Shown here one piece after another: positions 17,599 to 26,360 of a stretch of 64,000 bases of DNA. Source of the DNA: Kiloniellales bacterium (lineage in GTDB: Bacteria > Pseudomonadota > Alphaproteobacteria > Kiloniellales > JAKSDN01); the NCBI GenBank assembly GCA_030064845.1, contig JASJEC010000010.1:1-64000 (forward strand). The letters are read 5' to 3'. A model generated the notes under the pieces. That model saw only the letters and a program-made list of their open reading frames with translations, had not been told where the DNA came from and searched no databases. Position 1 is the first letter of the stretch, and every line of letters begins with the position of its first letter. A program made the translations under genes and the position numbers.

Positions 17599-18489
17599 AT
17601 GGCGCGCGTTTCCGCCGACCTGCCGCTCGCACGGGATTCCTCCGAGCGATTCCTGCCCTGGCTGGTCGCCTTCATGGTCTATCTGGCGGCCCTGGCGCTG
17701 ACCAGCGCCATGCTGATGCAGAAGGTGGTGCAGCGCTGGGACCGCGGCTTGAGCAGCGAGCTGACCATCGAGATACCCGCAGTCGGTCCCGAGGCCGGCA
17801 CCGAGGAGGTCGCCGAACGGATCGAGCGGGTCATGGGCGCGCTTCGGGGAACACCGGGCGTGCGGTCGAGCGAAGCCTACGGGCCCGAGCGCATGGCCGG
17901 GCTGCTGGAACCCTGGCTCGGAACGACCTTGGCCGACGAGAACCTGCCGCTCCCCTCCCTGATCGCGGTCACCATCGACATCGACGCCCCGCCTGACATG
18001 GCCGCCCTGGGCCGGCGCGTCGAAGGCGCCGTCCCCGGCACCCGGGTCGACGACCACCAGCAGTGGCTGGGCGGTCTCCTGCGCCTGGCGCGGATGATCC
18101 AGCTGGTCGCAGGCGGCATCGTCGCCCTGGTTGCCGTCTCCGCCGTGCTCGCGGTCGTCTTCGTGACCCGCACGGGCCTGTCGATCCACCGGCCGGTGAT
18201 CGAGATCCTGCATCTCATCGGCGCCCGGGACTCCTACATCGCCGCCCAGTTCCAGCGCCACGCCATGCGGCTCGGGCTGCGCGGCGGCATCATTGGCCTG
18301 ATCCTGGCCGGCGCCACGATTCTGCCGCTGGGCCTGCTTTCCGACCGTCTGGAGGCGGTCAGCCTGCCGGTCTATTCCCTCTCGGCCCCGGAATGGGGCA
18401 TCTTGCTGGTGCTGCCGTTGGTCACCGCGCTGGCAGCCAGGATGACCGCTCGCCTGACGGTGCTCGGCACCCTCGCGAAGCTGCCCTGA
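17599..18489 (+). CDS. ftsX: cell-division protein FtsX
   Basis: A 296-residue permease-like protein with the FtsX topology: a cytoplasmic N-terminus, one transmembrane helix (about 20-42), a periplasmic domain of about 110 residues, then three more helices (about 170-195, 220-250, 265-285). It starts immediately after ftsE. It passes the FtsE ATPase signal to periplasmic hydrolase activators. The downstream ydcF and plsC genes keep the alphaproteobacterial order. Confidence 0.93.
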   Translation: MARVSADLPLARDSSERFLPWLVAFMVYLAALALTSAMLMQKVVQRWDRGLSSELTIEIPAVGPEAGTEEVAERIERVMGALRGTPGVRSSEAYGPERMAGLLEPWLGTTLADENLPLPSLIAVTIDIDAPPDMAALGRRVEGAVPGTRVDDHQQWLGGLLRLARMIQLVAGGIVALVAVSAVLAVVFVTRTGLSIHRPVIEILHLIGARDSYIAAQFQRHAMRLGLRGGIIGLILAGATILPLGLLSDRLEAVSLPVYSLSAPEWGILLVLPLVTALAARMTARLTVLGTLAKLP

Positions 18490-18503
18490 CACGGGTCGGA
18501 CTC

Positions 18504-19121
18504 TTGCGCAACTTCACCCGGAAGCGCCGTCGCTCATCGCTCTACATCGGCGGGGGCGTGATAGCGCTGCTGGCCGTGGCCTGGATTACCGGGCTGGTCC
18601 GCTACGCCGCCGCCCTGCCGACGGGGGTCGCCGACCTCGAACGCGGCACCGACGCCATCGTCGTGCTGACCGGGGGTAGCGAGCGGCTCACCCAGGGGCT
18701 CGACCTGCTGACCGAGGAGAAAGCGCGCAAGCTCTTCATTTCGGGCGTCTACCGCGGCGTCGATATCACCGAGCTGTTTCGCGTGCGCCAACAGTCGCCG
18801 GAGGAGTTCTCCTGCTGCGTCACGCTGGGCCACGAGGCTGACAATACCCGCGGCAACGCGGTCGAGACGGCCGCCTGGATGGAGCAGCAGGGGTTCCGGT
18901 CGCTGCGCCTGGTGACCGCCAGCTACCACATGCCGCGCAGCCTGCTCGAGTTCCGCCACGCCATGCCCGAAGCGGTGATCGTGCCGCACCCGGTGTTTCC
19001 GCAGACCTTCAAGCAGGAGAACTGGTGGCTCTGGCCGGGCAGCGCCTATCTGCTGATCTCGGAGTACAGCAAGTATCTGATCGCGGTGGCGCGGACCTGG
19101 CTCACGGCGCCCGGCACATGA
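18504..19121 (+). CDS. YdcF/SanA family (DUF218) membrane protein
   Basis: The 205-residue protein starts at TTG 18504, with a GGTCGGA-like ribosome site upstream. A basic n-region and one transmembrane helix (about 12-34) precede a DUF218 domain with IVVLTGGSERLTQGLDLL, ITELFR, NTRGNAVETAAWM and LRLVTASYHMPRSLLEF. The family acts in envelope metabolism (ElyC, SanA) but the reaction is not known. It ends in an ATGA overlap with plsC. Confidence 0.88.
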   Translation: MRNFTRKRRRSSLYIGGGVIALLAVAWITGLVRYAAALPTGVADLERGTDAIVVLTGGSERLTQGLDLLTEEKARKLFISGVYRGVDITELFRVRQQSPEEFSCCVTLGHEADNTRGNAVETAAWMEQQGFRSLRLVTASYHMPRSLLEFRHAMPEAVIVPHPVFPQTFKQENWWLWPGSAYLLISEYSKYLIAVARTWLTAPGT

Positions 19122-19867
19122 AAGTCCTGCGTTCGCTCGCCTTCAATGTCTGCTTCTGGGTCTGGACCGTGTTCCTGGCGATAATCACGGTTCCCTGGGT
19201 GGTCGCGTTCTGCCGGCCCCATGCGGTCTTCACCCTGGGCCGCTTCTGGATCGGGAGCGTGTTCGGCCTGCTCAAGCTGTTCTGCGGCATCGATCACCGG
19301 CTGCTCGGCCTGGAAAGGCTGCCGCCGGGACCCTGCATCATCGCCTCCAAGCATCAGTCCGCCTGGGACACGCTGATCTTTCTCTTCGTCTTCGACGCGC
19401 CCTGCTACGTGCTGAAGCAGGAGCTGCTGCGCATCCCGCTGTTCGGCCGGGCCCTGGCGCACGCCCAGATGATCGCCATCGACCGGGCCGGCGGGCCGCG
19501 AGCGCTCAAGGGTCTGATCGCCGACGCCGAGGACCGGCTCGCGGCGGGCCGGTCGATCGTCATCTTTCCCGAGGGTACCCGCACCGCGCCGGGCGACCAC
19601 CGGCCCTACCATCCAGGCGTGGCCGCCTTGTATCGCGCCCTCGACGTCCCCGTGGTCCCGGTCGCCCTCAATTCGGGTCTGTTCTGGGGCCGCCGGAAGT
19701 TCGTCAAGCGGCCCGGGCGGATCCTGCTCGAGGTGCTGCCGAGCATGCCCCCGGGACTGCCCCGCCGGGAGTTCCTCGACCGGCTGAAGGAGGTGATCGA
19801 GGCGAACAGCGAGCGTCTTATCGCGGAGGCCGGAGGGGACCGGAACAGCGCCGAAACTTGTGGATAA
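19118..19867 (+). CDS. plsC: 1-acyl-sn-glycerol-3-phosphate acyltransferase
   Basis: A 249-residue membrane acyltransferase. The ATG at 19118 overlaps the ydcF stop. An N-terminal hydrophobic helix (5-33) is followed by the acyltransferase motif I HQSAWD (His79, Asp84) and motif III FPEGTR (150-155). It acylates lysophosphatidate to phosphatidate at the inner membrane. It is the last gene of the ftsE-ftsX-ydcF-plsC operon. Confidence 0.93.
   Translation: MKVLRSLAFNVCFWVWTVFLAIITVPWVVAFCRPHAVFTLGRFWIGSVFGLLKLFCGIDHRLLGLERLPPGPCIIASKHQSAWDTLIFLFVFDAPCYVLKQELLRIPLFGRALAHAQMIAIDRAGGPRALKGLIADAEDRLAAGRSIVIFPEGTRTAPGDHRPYHPGVAALYRALDVPVVPVALNSGLFWGRRKFVKRPGRILLEVLPSMPPGLPRREFLDRLKEVIEANSERLIAEAGGDRNSAETCG
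19859..19867 (-). promoter_or_regulatory. perfect DnaA-box match upstream of nrdJ
   Basis: TTATCCACA on the minus strand overlaps the plsC stop codon. A near match (TGTGGAG) follows 7 bp away. The 216-bp gap before nrdJ otherwise holds an AT-rich stretch near 20010-20045 that may contain its promoter; no cobalamin riboswitch features were found. Confidence 0.35.
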
Positions 19868-20083
19868 AGCTGTGGAGTGATCATACGTACACTATTGAGG
19901 ATTCAAGGCTTTTTGGAACCGTACCCGGGCCCCTGACCGCGCTTCTCACGCCGCGACCGGGCCGCTGCTACGGTTGCCGCGGCGGGCACGAATTAGCGGC
20001 CGGCGAGTGTCGAATATTCTGCTTTAGTTCTATATAGTTAGTTTAGCTGTCGCCGGCTTGATCGCGATCAGCGCGAAGGACCT

Positions 20084-22405
20084 ATGACCATGACCGACCT
20101 TTCGCCCCTGGCTCAACGCATTTGGGACATGAAGTACCGCCTCAAGAACGAGGCGGGCGAGCCTGTGGACAAAACGATCGAGCATACCTGGCGGCGGGTC
20201 GCCAAGGCCCTGGCGGCACCCGAGGACGACCCGAAAGCCTGGACTGGCAGCTTCTTCAAGGCCCTGCAAGGCTTTCAGTTCATCCCGGCGGGGCGCATCC
20301 TGGCGGGCGCCGGAACCAGGCGCAAGGTCACGCTGTTCAACTGCTTCGTCATGGGCCGGATCCCGGACGACATGGGCGGGATCTTCGCGCACCTGAGAGA
20401 AGCGGCGCTGACGCTGCAGCAGGGCGGCGGCATCGGCTACGACTTCTCGTCCCTGAGGCCGGCCGGCGCGCCGGTCAGCGGCGTAGGCGCCGACGCCTCC
20501 GGCCCACTCAGCTTCATGGACGTCTGGGACGCCATGTGCCGGACCATCATGAGCGCCGGCGCCCGGCGCGGCGCCATGATGGCGACCCTGCGCTGCGACC
20601 ACCCGGATATCGAGGCCTTCATCGAGGCCAAGCAGCAGTCCGGTCGCCTGACCATGTTCAACCTCTCGGTCCTGGTGACCGACGCCTTCATGGCGGCAGT
20701 CAGCAACGACGGGCCCTGGGAACTGCGCTTCGGCGATCGGGTGGACCGGGTCGTGCGCGCGCGCGACCTCTGGGACCGCATCATGCGCGCGACCTACGAC
20801 TACGCCGAACCGGGCGTGATCTTCATCGATCAGGTCAACCGGCGGAACAATCTCAGCTACTGCGAGGAGATCTTCGCCACCAACCCCTGCTCCGAGCAGC
20901 CGCTACCCGCCTACGGTGCCTGCCTGCTCGGCGCGGTCAACCTGGCGGCGCTGGTCGAGCGGCCCTTCGAGGCCGACGCGGCGCTCGACTTCGGCCGTCT
21001 CGAGCAGCTGGTGCCGGTCGCCGTCCGGATGCTGGACAACGCCATCGATGCCTCGCGCTTTCCCCTGCCTCAGCAGAAGAAAGAGGCGCGCGACAAGCGC
21101 CGGATCGGCCTCGGCATCACGGGCCTGGCGGACGCCCTGATCATGTGCGGTCTGCGCTACGGCAGCCCGGAGGCGGTGGCCGCGACCGAGAGCTGGCTCG
21201 AGGCGCTGCGTCGCGCCAGCTACCGCGCATCGGCGGCGCTGGCCCGCGAGAAGGGCGCCTTCCCCCTGTTCGACCGGGACAAGTATCTGGAGGGCGAGAC
21301 CGTCGCGGCGCTCGACGCCGAGACGCGGGCGCTGATCGCCGAGCACGGCATGCGCAACGCTCTGGTCAACACCGTTGCGCCGACCGGCACCACGTCGCTG
21401 CTGGCGGACAACCTCTCGTCCGGCCTCGAGCCGGTGTTCAGCTTCAGGCACCGGCGCCGCGTGCTGCAGGCCGACGGCACCCATCTCGAGGAGGATGTCA
21501 GCGACTACGCCTACCGGCTCTACCGCCAAGTCAAGGGCGCGGACGCGCCGCTCACCGACGCCTTCGTCGACGCCCAGGCCCTGACGCCGGAGGAACACCT
21601 CGTGATGCAGGCCGCGGTGCAGCGCAAGATCGACAGCGCCGTCTCCAAGACGATCAACCTGCCGGCCGACATCTCCTTCGAGGCCTTCAAGGACGTCTAC
21701 GCCCGGGCCTACGAGCTGGGCTGCAAGGGCTGCACGACCTACCGGCCGAACCCAGTGACGGGCGCGGTCCTGGTCGCCGCCGACGCCGAGCCGCCTGAGG
21801 AGCCGGCGGCCGGGCCGGTGGCGACGACCGGCCGAGCGGCGGAAGTCGAGAAGGAAGGGGCCGTGGTCTACATGGCCAAGCCGCTCGATCGGCCCGAGGC
21901 CCTGCCCGGCCGCACCTACAAGCTACGCTGGCCGGAGAGCGACCACGCGATCTACATCACTGTCAACGACGTGATGACCGACGGCCGGCGCCGGCCCTTC
22001 GAGGTCTTCATCAATTCCAAGAACATGGAGCACTATGCCTGGACCGTCGCGCTGACCAGGATGATCTCGGCCGTGTTCCGGCGCGGCGGTGACCTTTCTT
22101 TCGTGGTCGAGGAGCTCAAGGCGGTGTTCGATCCGCGCGGCGGCGCCTGGATGCACGGGCGCTACGTTCCCTCCCTGCTGGCCGCGATCGGCGAGGTGCT
22201 GGAACGCCACATGATGGATATCGGCTTTCTGCCGCGCCCCGAGGATCGCCCGGACGAGGAGAGGCAGGCGCTGCGCCTTCGGGCGGGCGGCGCCGAGGCG
22301 CCGGGGTCGCTTGTGCGCCAGTGCCCCAAGTGCGGCGCGGCGAGCCTTATCCACCAGGAAGGCTGCGACCTCTGCACGTCCTGCGGCTACTCCAAGTGCC
22401 AGTGA
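20084..22405 (+). CDS. nrdJ: adenosylcobalamin-dependent (class II) ribonucleotide reductase
   Basis: A 773-residue enzyme that reduces ribonucleotides using a cobalamin-generated thiyl radical, so it works with or without oxygen. Key segments are TLFNCFVMG with redox Cys87, QQGGGIGYDFSSLRP, NPCSEQPLPAYGACLLGAVNL holding the Asn-Cys-Glu active site, and NTVAPTGTTSLLADN. The tail is a Cys-rich zinc-ribbon-like end (CPKCG...CTSCGYSKC). An AAGGA ribosome site precedes ATG 20084. It is a stand-alone gene, and its B12 need fits the PduO-type adenosyltransferase near 5 kb. Confidence 0.95.
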   Translation: MTMTDLSPLAQRIWDMKYRLKNEAGEPVDKTIEHTWRRVAKALAAPEDDPKAWTGSFFKALQGFQFIPAGRILAGAGTRRKVTLFNCFVMGRIPDDMGGIFAHLREAALTLQQGGGIGYDFSSLRPAGAPVSGVGADASGPLSFMDVWDAMCRTIMSAGARRGAMMATLRCDHPDIEAFIEAKQQSGRLTMFNLSVLVTDAFMAAVSNDGPWELRFGDRVDRVVRARDLWDRIMRATYDYAEPGVIFIDQVNRRNNLSYCEEIFATNPCSEQPLPAYGACLLGAVNLAALVERPFEADAALDFGRLEQLVPVAVRMLDNAIDASRFPLPQQKKEARDKRRIGLGITGLADALIMCGLRYGSPEAVAATESWLEALRRASYRASAALAREKGAFPLFDRDKYLEGETVAALDAETRALIAEHGMRNALVNTVAPTGTTSLLADNLSSGLEPVFSFRHRRRVLQADGTHLEEDVSDYAYRLYRQVKGADAPLTDAFVDAQALTPEEHLVMQAAVQRKIDSAVSKTINLPADISFEAFKDVYARAYELGCKGCTTYRPNPVTGAVLVAADAEPPEEPAAGPVATTGRAAEVEKEGAVVYMAKPLDRPEALPGRTYKLRWPESDHAIYITVNDVMTDGRRRPFEVFINSKNMEHYAWTVALTRMISAVFRRGGDLSFVVEELKAVFDPRGGAWMHGRYVPSLLAAIGEVLERHMMDIGFLPRPEDRPDEERQALRLRAGGAEAPGSLVRQCPKCGAASLIHQEGCDLCTSCGYSKCQ

Positions 22406-22417
22406 CCCGCCAAGCGG

Positions 22418-23023
22418 TTACCGCCCGGAGCGGCGCGCGTCGACCAGCTTCAACAGGCGTTTCAGCGAACCCGCCCCCAAACCGAGACCTTCCAGATGCC
22501 CGACCGTCTTCGCCAGGTACTCGCCGCAGGTTCCTCTCTCGCCCCGGCCTTGGACGATCAGGGACGCGGTCTCATCCAGGCTGAGCCGTCCCGTGTACTG
22601 ACCGTGGGCGCGGTCGACGACGAACCCGGCGGCGCTGAGCGCGCCCGCTTCGGTGGCGACCGTGAGCCAAGTTGGCATGTAGACGCCGGTCACCATCTCG
22701 CGTTCGTAGAGGTAGGCCATGGCGGCCTCGCCTTCCGCCGCGGGGACCCGGTAGACCAGGCCGCGGCAGGAGCCGCCCCGGTCGAGGCCGAGGACCAGGC
22801 CCGGCCGTTCCCGCGTGCCGCGGTAGCGGTGGGAATAGACGCAGAAGCGGCGGTGATAGCCGCTGAGACGGGCGACCCTTACCTCGATGTGGGGGAAACC
22901 CGGATGCCACATCAAGGAGCCGTAGCCGAAGACCCAGAAATCCCGGCCCTGAGGCAGCACGAGGCGGGCCCGTCCGGCGACCTCGCCTTGGCTCTTGGCC
23001 GGCTCCACGGCGGACTTGGACAT
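22418..23023 (-). CDS. chaC: ChaC-like gamma-glutamylcyclotransferase
   Basis: A 201-residue protein with the family opening FWVFGYGSLMWHPGF, the RRFCVYSHRYRGT segment, GLVYRVP and the catalytic-type Glu region AMAYLYEREM. ChaC enzymes cleave glutathione to 5-oxoproline and Cys-Gly in the cytoplasm. Convergent with nrdJ (12 nt apart) and divergent from the DUF2125 gene. Confidence 0.9.
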   Translation of the reverse strand: MSKSAVEPAKSQGEVAGRARLVLPQGRDFWVFGYGSLMWHPGFPHIEVRVARLSGYHRRFCVYSHRYRGTRERPGLVLGLDRGGSCRGLVYRVPAAEGEAAMAYLYEREMVTGVYMPTWLTVATEAGALSAAGFVVDRAHGQYTGRLSLDETASLIVQGRGERGTCGEYLAKTVGHLEGLGLGAGSLKRLLKLVDARRSGR

Positions 23024-23067
23024 GGGTTCTCGGAACGGGACACTGATCTTCGCTTGGGCCGCGCATT

Positions 23068-24162
23068 ATGACGGCCGGCGACGCCGCGGGGCAAGCCGAC
23101 CGGCCCGGCGCCGTGCGCCGCTGGGGCCGCCGGCTGCTCGCCGCCGCGGCCCTGCTCGGAGTCCTGCTCGCCGCGACCTACGCCGGCTACTGGTTCTGGG
23201 CGGCGGGCCGGGCGGCGCAGGCGATCGCCGAATGGCAAACCGAGCAGGAGGCGCGGGGCTACGCCATCGAATTCGGCCGGCCCGAGATCGGCGGATTTCC
23301 CGGCCGGGCCCGCACGGTCTTCGCCGCGCCGCGTATCGCGGCGCCGGCCGGCTGGCGCTACAGCGGGACCTCCCTCGCGGCCAGCGCCGATCCCTGGAAA
23401 CCCTTCGAATTCGAGATCGACCTGACCGGACGGCACCGCTTCGACGAGGCCGGGCCCGAGGCCCGTTCGGCCGAGCTCGCGCTCTCGAGCGGGCGCTCGC
23501 AGGTCACCCTGCAGCCCCATGGCGGCCTCGAGCGGATCTTCCTGGAGACCGGGTCCCTGCAGGCGGAGCTGTCCGAAGGCGCGCTGCCGCCCACCGAAGT
23601 CAGCGCCGAGCGCCTCTCGGCGATCCTCGGCCCGCTGCGCCAGGGCGACGGAGAACAGCCCGAGAGCCTTGATTTCCGGATCGACCTGGGCGGCCTGGTC
23701 CTGCCTGACCGGGTCGAGGCGGTGCTCGGCCAGGAGATCGAACGCCTAGAGATCGACGCCACGCTCAAGGGCCGCCTCGAGGCCGGCGGCCGAGCGGAGG
23801 ATCGCGCCGCGGCGCTGGCTGCCTGGCGGGACGCCGGCGGACTGGTCCAGGTCCACCGGCTGGTCCTGACCTGGGGCCCGCTCTACGCCGAGGGACGCGG
23901 CACCCTGACCCTGGACCCCGAGCTCAGGCCGAGCGGCAAGCTGCGTGCGCGTTTCCACGGGCTCGACCAGCTCGTCGACCTGCTGGCCGAAGCCGGCTTG
24001 ATCGAGGCCAAGCAGGCGCGGGCGGCGCGCGGGGTGCTGGCGCTCCTGGGGGTCGGCGTCTCGCGCCGGGGGAGCGGCGCCATGTCCATGCCGGTCAACC
24101 TTACGCGGGGCCGCCTTTATCTGGGCCCTCTGGCGGTCGCCCGGCTTTCTCCGGTTCTCTAG
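23068..24162 (+). CDS. DUF2125 domain protein
   Basis: A 364-residue protein with a basic N-terminus, one transmembrane anchor (about 20-45) and a long extracytoplasmic beta-rich region that includes the typical GYAIEFGRPEIGGFPGRARTVF opening of DUF2125. The function is unknown, probably in the envelope. Its 3' end overlaps the 3' end of the convergent dehydrogenase gene by 62 bp. Confidence 0.85.
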   Translation: MTAGDAAGQADRPGAVRRWGRRLLAAAALLGVLLAATYAGYWFWAAGRAAQAIAEWQTEQEARGYAIEFGRPEIGGFPGRARTVFAAPRIAAPAGWRYSGTSLAASADPWKPFEFEIDLTGRHRFDEAGPEARSAELALSSGRSQVTLQPHGGLERIFLETGSLQAELSEGALPPTEVSAERLSAILGPLRQGDGEQPESLDFRIDLGGLVLPDRVEAVLGQEIERLEIDATLKGRLEAGGRAEDRAAALAAWRDAGGLVQVHRLVLTWGPLYAEGRGTLTLDPELRPSGKLRARFHGLDQLVDLLAEAGLIEAKQARAARGVLALLGVGVSRRGSGAMSMPVNLTRGRLYLGPLAVARLSPVL

Positions 24163-25069
24163 TATCGAAGGTACCGGCCTGGTGCGCCTCGATCACGCGT
24201 CGCCGGATCGCGCGCGTGCGCGTGAAATGCTGCTCCAGAACCGCGCCCTCGCCCCAGCGGATCGCCCTCTGCAGCGCGGTGATGTCCTCCGAGAAGCGTT
24301 GGAGAATCTCCAGCACGGCGTCCCTGTTGTTCAGGAAGACATCTCGCCACATGACCGGATCGGAGGCGGCGATCCGGGTGAAGTCGCGGAAGCCGCTGGC
24401 CGAGAACTTGATCACCTCGGCCCGTTCGCCCTCCTCGAGATCGGTCGCGGTGCCGACGATGGTGTAGGCGATGAGGTGGGGCAGGTGCGAGGTGATCGCC
24501 AGCACCTTGTCGTGATGCCCCGCCTCCATGATCTCGACCTGGCTGCCGCAGGCCCGCCAGAAGTCGGCGACCCGCTCGACGGACCGGGTGTCGGTGCCCG
24601 GCGGCGGGGTGAGAATGCACCAGCGGTCCTCGAACAGCTCTGCGAAGCCGGCCTCCGGGCCGGACTGCTCGGTGCCGGCGATCGGATGGCCCGGTACGAG
24701 GTGAACCCCCTCGGGCAGATGGGGTCCGACGTCGCGAACCACCGACTGCTTGACCGAGCCGACGTCGCTGACGATCGCGCCCGGCTCCAGCGCGGGCGCG
24801 ATGGCCCGGGCCAGGCTCTCGAAGGTGCCGATCGGGGTGCACAGCAGGACCAGGTCGGCGCCCGTCACGCTCGCCGCGGCGGATTCTTCCATCCGTTCGG
24901 CGAGCCCCAAGTCGAGCGCCGCCTTGCGGGTCTCCGGGCTGCGCGCGCAGCCGACGATCGACTCGGCGAGCCCGTGACGCTGCGCGGCCCTGGCAAGGGA
25001 CGAGCCAATCAGACCCATGCCGAGGATCGCAACCCGGCGAAACGGGAGCGTCGTGCGTTCCGCGCTCAT
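24101..25069 (-). CDS. prephenate/arogenate dehydrogenase (TyrA family)
   Basis: A 322-residue NAD(P)-dependent dehydrogenase. The start ATG 25069 overlaps the hisC stop (ATGA). The Rossmann motif is VAILGMGLIGSSLARAAQ; the catalytic His region is VPGHPIAGTEQSGPEAG, then EIMEAGHHDKVLAITSHLPHLIAY and SGFRDFTRIAASDP. It oxidatively decarboxylates prephenate or arogenate for tyrosine synthesis. Coupling with a HisC-type aminotransferase supports an aromatic role. Which substrate is used cannot be read from sequence. Confidence 0.9.
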   Translation of the reverse strand: MSAERTTLPFRRVAILGMGLIGSSLARAAQRHGLAESIVGCARSPETRKAALDLGLAERMEESAAASVTGADLVLLCTPIGTFESLARAIAPALEPGAIVSDVGSVKQSVVRDVGPHLPEGVHLVPGHPIAGTEQSGPEAGFAELFEDRWCILTPPPGTDTRSVERVADFWRACGSQVEIMEAGHHDKVLAITSHLPHLIAYTIVGTATDLEEGERAEVIKFSASGFRDFTRIAASDPVMWRDVFLNNRDAVLEILQRFSEDITALQRAIRWGEGAVLEQHFTRTRAIRRRVIEAHQAGTFDTREPEKAGRPPEGPDKGGPA

Positions 25070-26151
25070 GACGCCAGGTCCGACAGGGCCTCCACCACCG
25101 CCGCCATGTCCTCGTCGGTGCCTATCGAGATGCGTAGCGCGCTCGGCAGGCCGTAGCCAGCCATGCCGCGGACCAGGATCCCGCGGCGCCTCAGATGCGC
25201 GGCGGCCGCCTTGGCGTCGGCGCCGGGCCGTTCTGGGAAGCTCGCCAGCACGAAGTTGCCGACGCTGGGCGCGACCTCCAGACCGAGACCTCGGACCCGC
25301 TCCGTGAACCACGCCAGGGTCCGGGCGTTGTCGTCCCGGCAGCGGTGCACATAGGCCTGGTCGCGCAGGGCAGCGACGCCGGCCGCCTGCGCCGGCGCCG
25401 TCACGTTGAAGGGGCCGCGCAGGCGGTTGAGCAGGTCGGCGACGGCCGGCGGGCAGTAGGCCCAGCCGAGGCGCAGGGCGGCCAGCCCGTAGATCTTGGA
25501 GAAGGTGCGCAGCATGACGACGTTATCGAGCGCGGCGACCAGGCCGGCCCCGTCGTCGTAGTCGGACGCGCTCACGTACTCGGCGTAGGCGGCGTCGATG
25601 ACCAGCAGCACGTTGTCCGGCAGGCCTGCCCGCAAGCGCGCCAATTCCGCGGTCGGCAGGTAGCTGCCCGTGGGGTTGTTGGGGTTGGCAAGGAAGACCA
25701 GCCGGGTGCGCTCGCTTACCCGTTCCAGGAGCGCGTCGACATCGGCCGTCAGGTTGCTCTCCGGCGCCGAGACCGGCGTCGCGCCGACGCCCTTGGCGGC
25801 GATGGCGTACATGAGAAAGCCGTGGGCGCTGTACAGCACCTCGTCGCCCGGCCCGGCGTAGAGCCGCACCAGCAGGGCGATCAGCTCGTCGGAGCCGGAA
25901 CCGCAGACGATCTGCGCCGCGTCCAGACCATGAACCTGCTGCAGCGTCTCGCGCAGCTCGACGCTGCCGCCGTCCGGATAGCGGTGGAGATCCTGCGCGA
26001 TCGCCCGGTAGGCGTCGACGGCGGCGGGGCTCGGCCCCAGCGGGTTCTCGTTGGAGGCCAGCCGGATGACCCGGTCGGCGCCGGCCAGCCCGGATTCGCC
26101 CCCGACGTAGGCCTTGATCTGCTCGATGCCCGGTCTCGCGGCAAGCGGCAT
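25066..26151 (-). CDS. hisC: histidinol-phosphate/aromatic aminotransferase
   Basis: A 361-residue fold-type I PLP aminotransferase starting at ATG 26151 behind AGGAGAAGGA. Conserved parts include RLASNENPLGPSPAAV, CGSGSDELIALL, FLANPNNPTGSYL, the PLP lysine in LRTFSKIYGLAALRLGW and the C-terminal ALRISIGTDEDM. In alphaproteobacteria this enzyme serves both histidine and tyrosine/phenylalanine synthesis; the overlapping TyrA-type gene supports that. Confidence 0.9.
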   Translation of the reverse strand: MPLAARPGIEQIKAYVGGESGLAGADRVIRLASNENPLGPSPAAVDAYRAIAQDLHRYPDGGSVELRETLQQVHGLDAAQIVCGSGSDELIALLVRLYAGPGDEVLYSAHGFLMYAIAAKGVGATPVSAPESNLTADVDALLERVSERTRLVFLANPNNPTGSYLPTAELARLRAGLPDNVLLVIDAAYAEYVSASDYDDGAGLVAALDNVVMLRTFSKIYGLAALRLGWAYCPPAVADLLNRLRGPFNVTAPAQAAGVAALRDQAYVHRCRDDNARTLAWFTERVRGLGLEVAPSVGNFVLASFPERPGADAKAAAAHLRRRGILVRGMAGYGLPSALRISIGTDEDMAAVVEALSDLAS

Positions 26152-26360
26152 GGAAATTCCTTCTCCTCGCCGGATTGGCCTGAATGGCCCAAAAGCGTTG
26201 TGGCGGGCGCAAGAAATAGTCCGGCGGCGGGGCAAAAGCAAAGACTTCCAGCCCCTGTCAGCGCCCGCATTTCGACGCGTCAGCAGCGCGCTGCACGGCT
26301 TTACCGGCCTGTCGGCAGGAGGGCGCCACGCAGACCCGTAAAGTGGGTGGGACGTAGCGG

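Noticed and set aside
19868-20083. Possible cobalamin riboswitch before nrdJ
   Set aside because: No B12-box-like sequence or long structured leader seen; the gap is short for this class.
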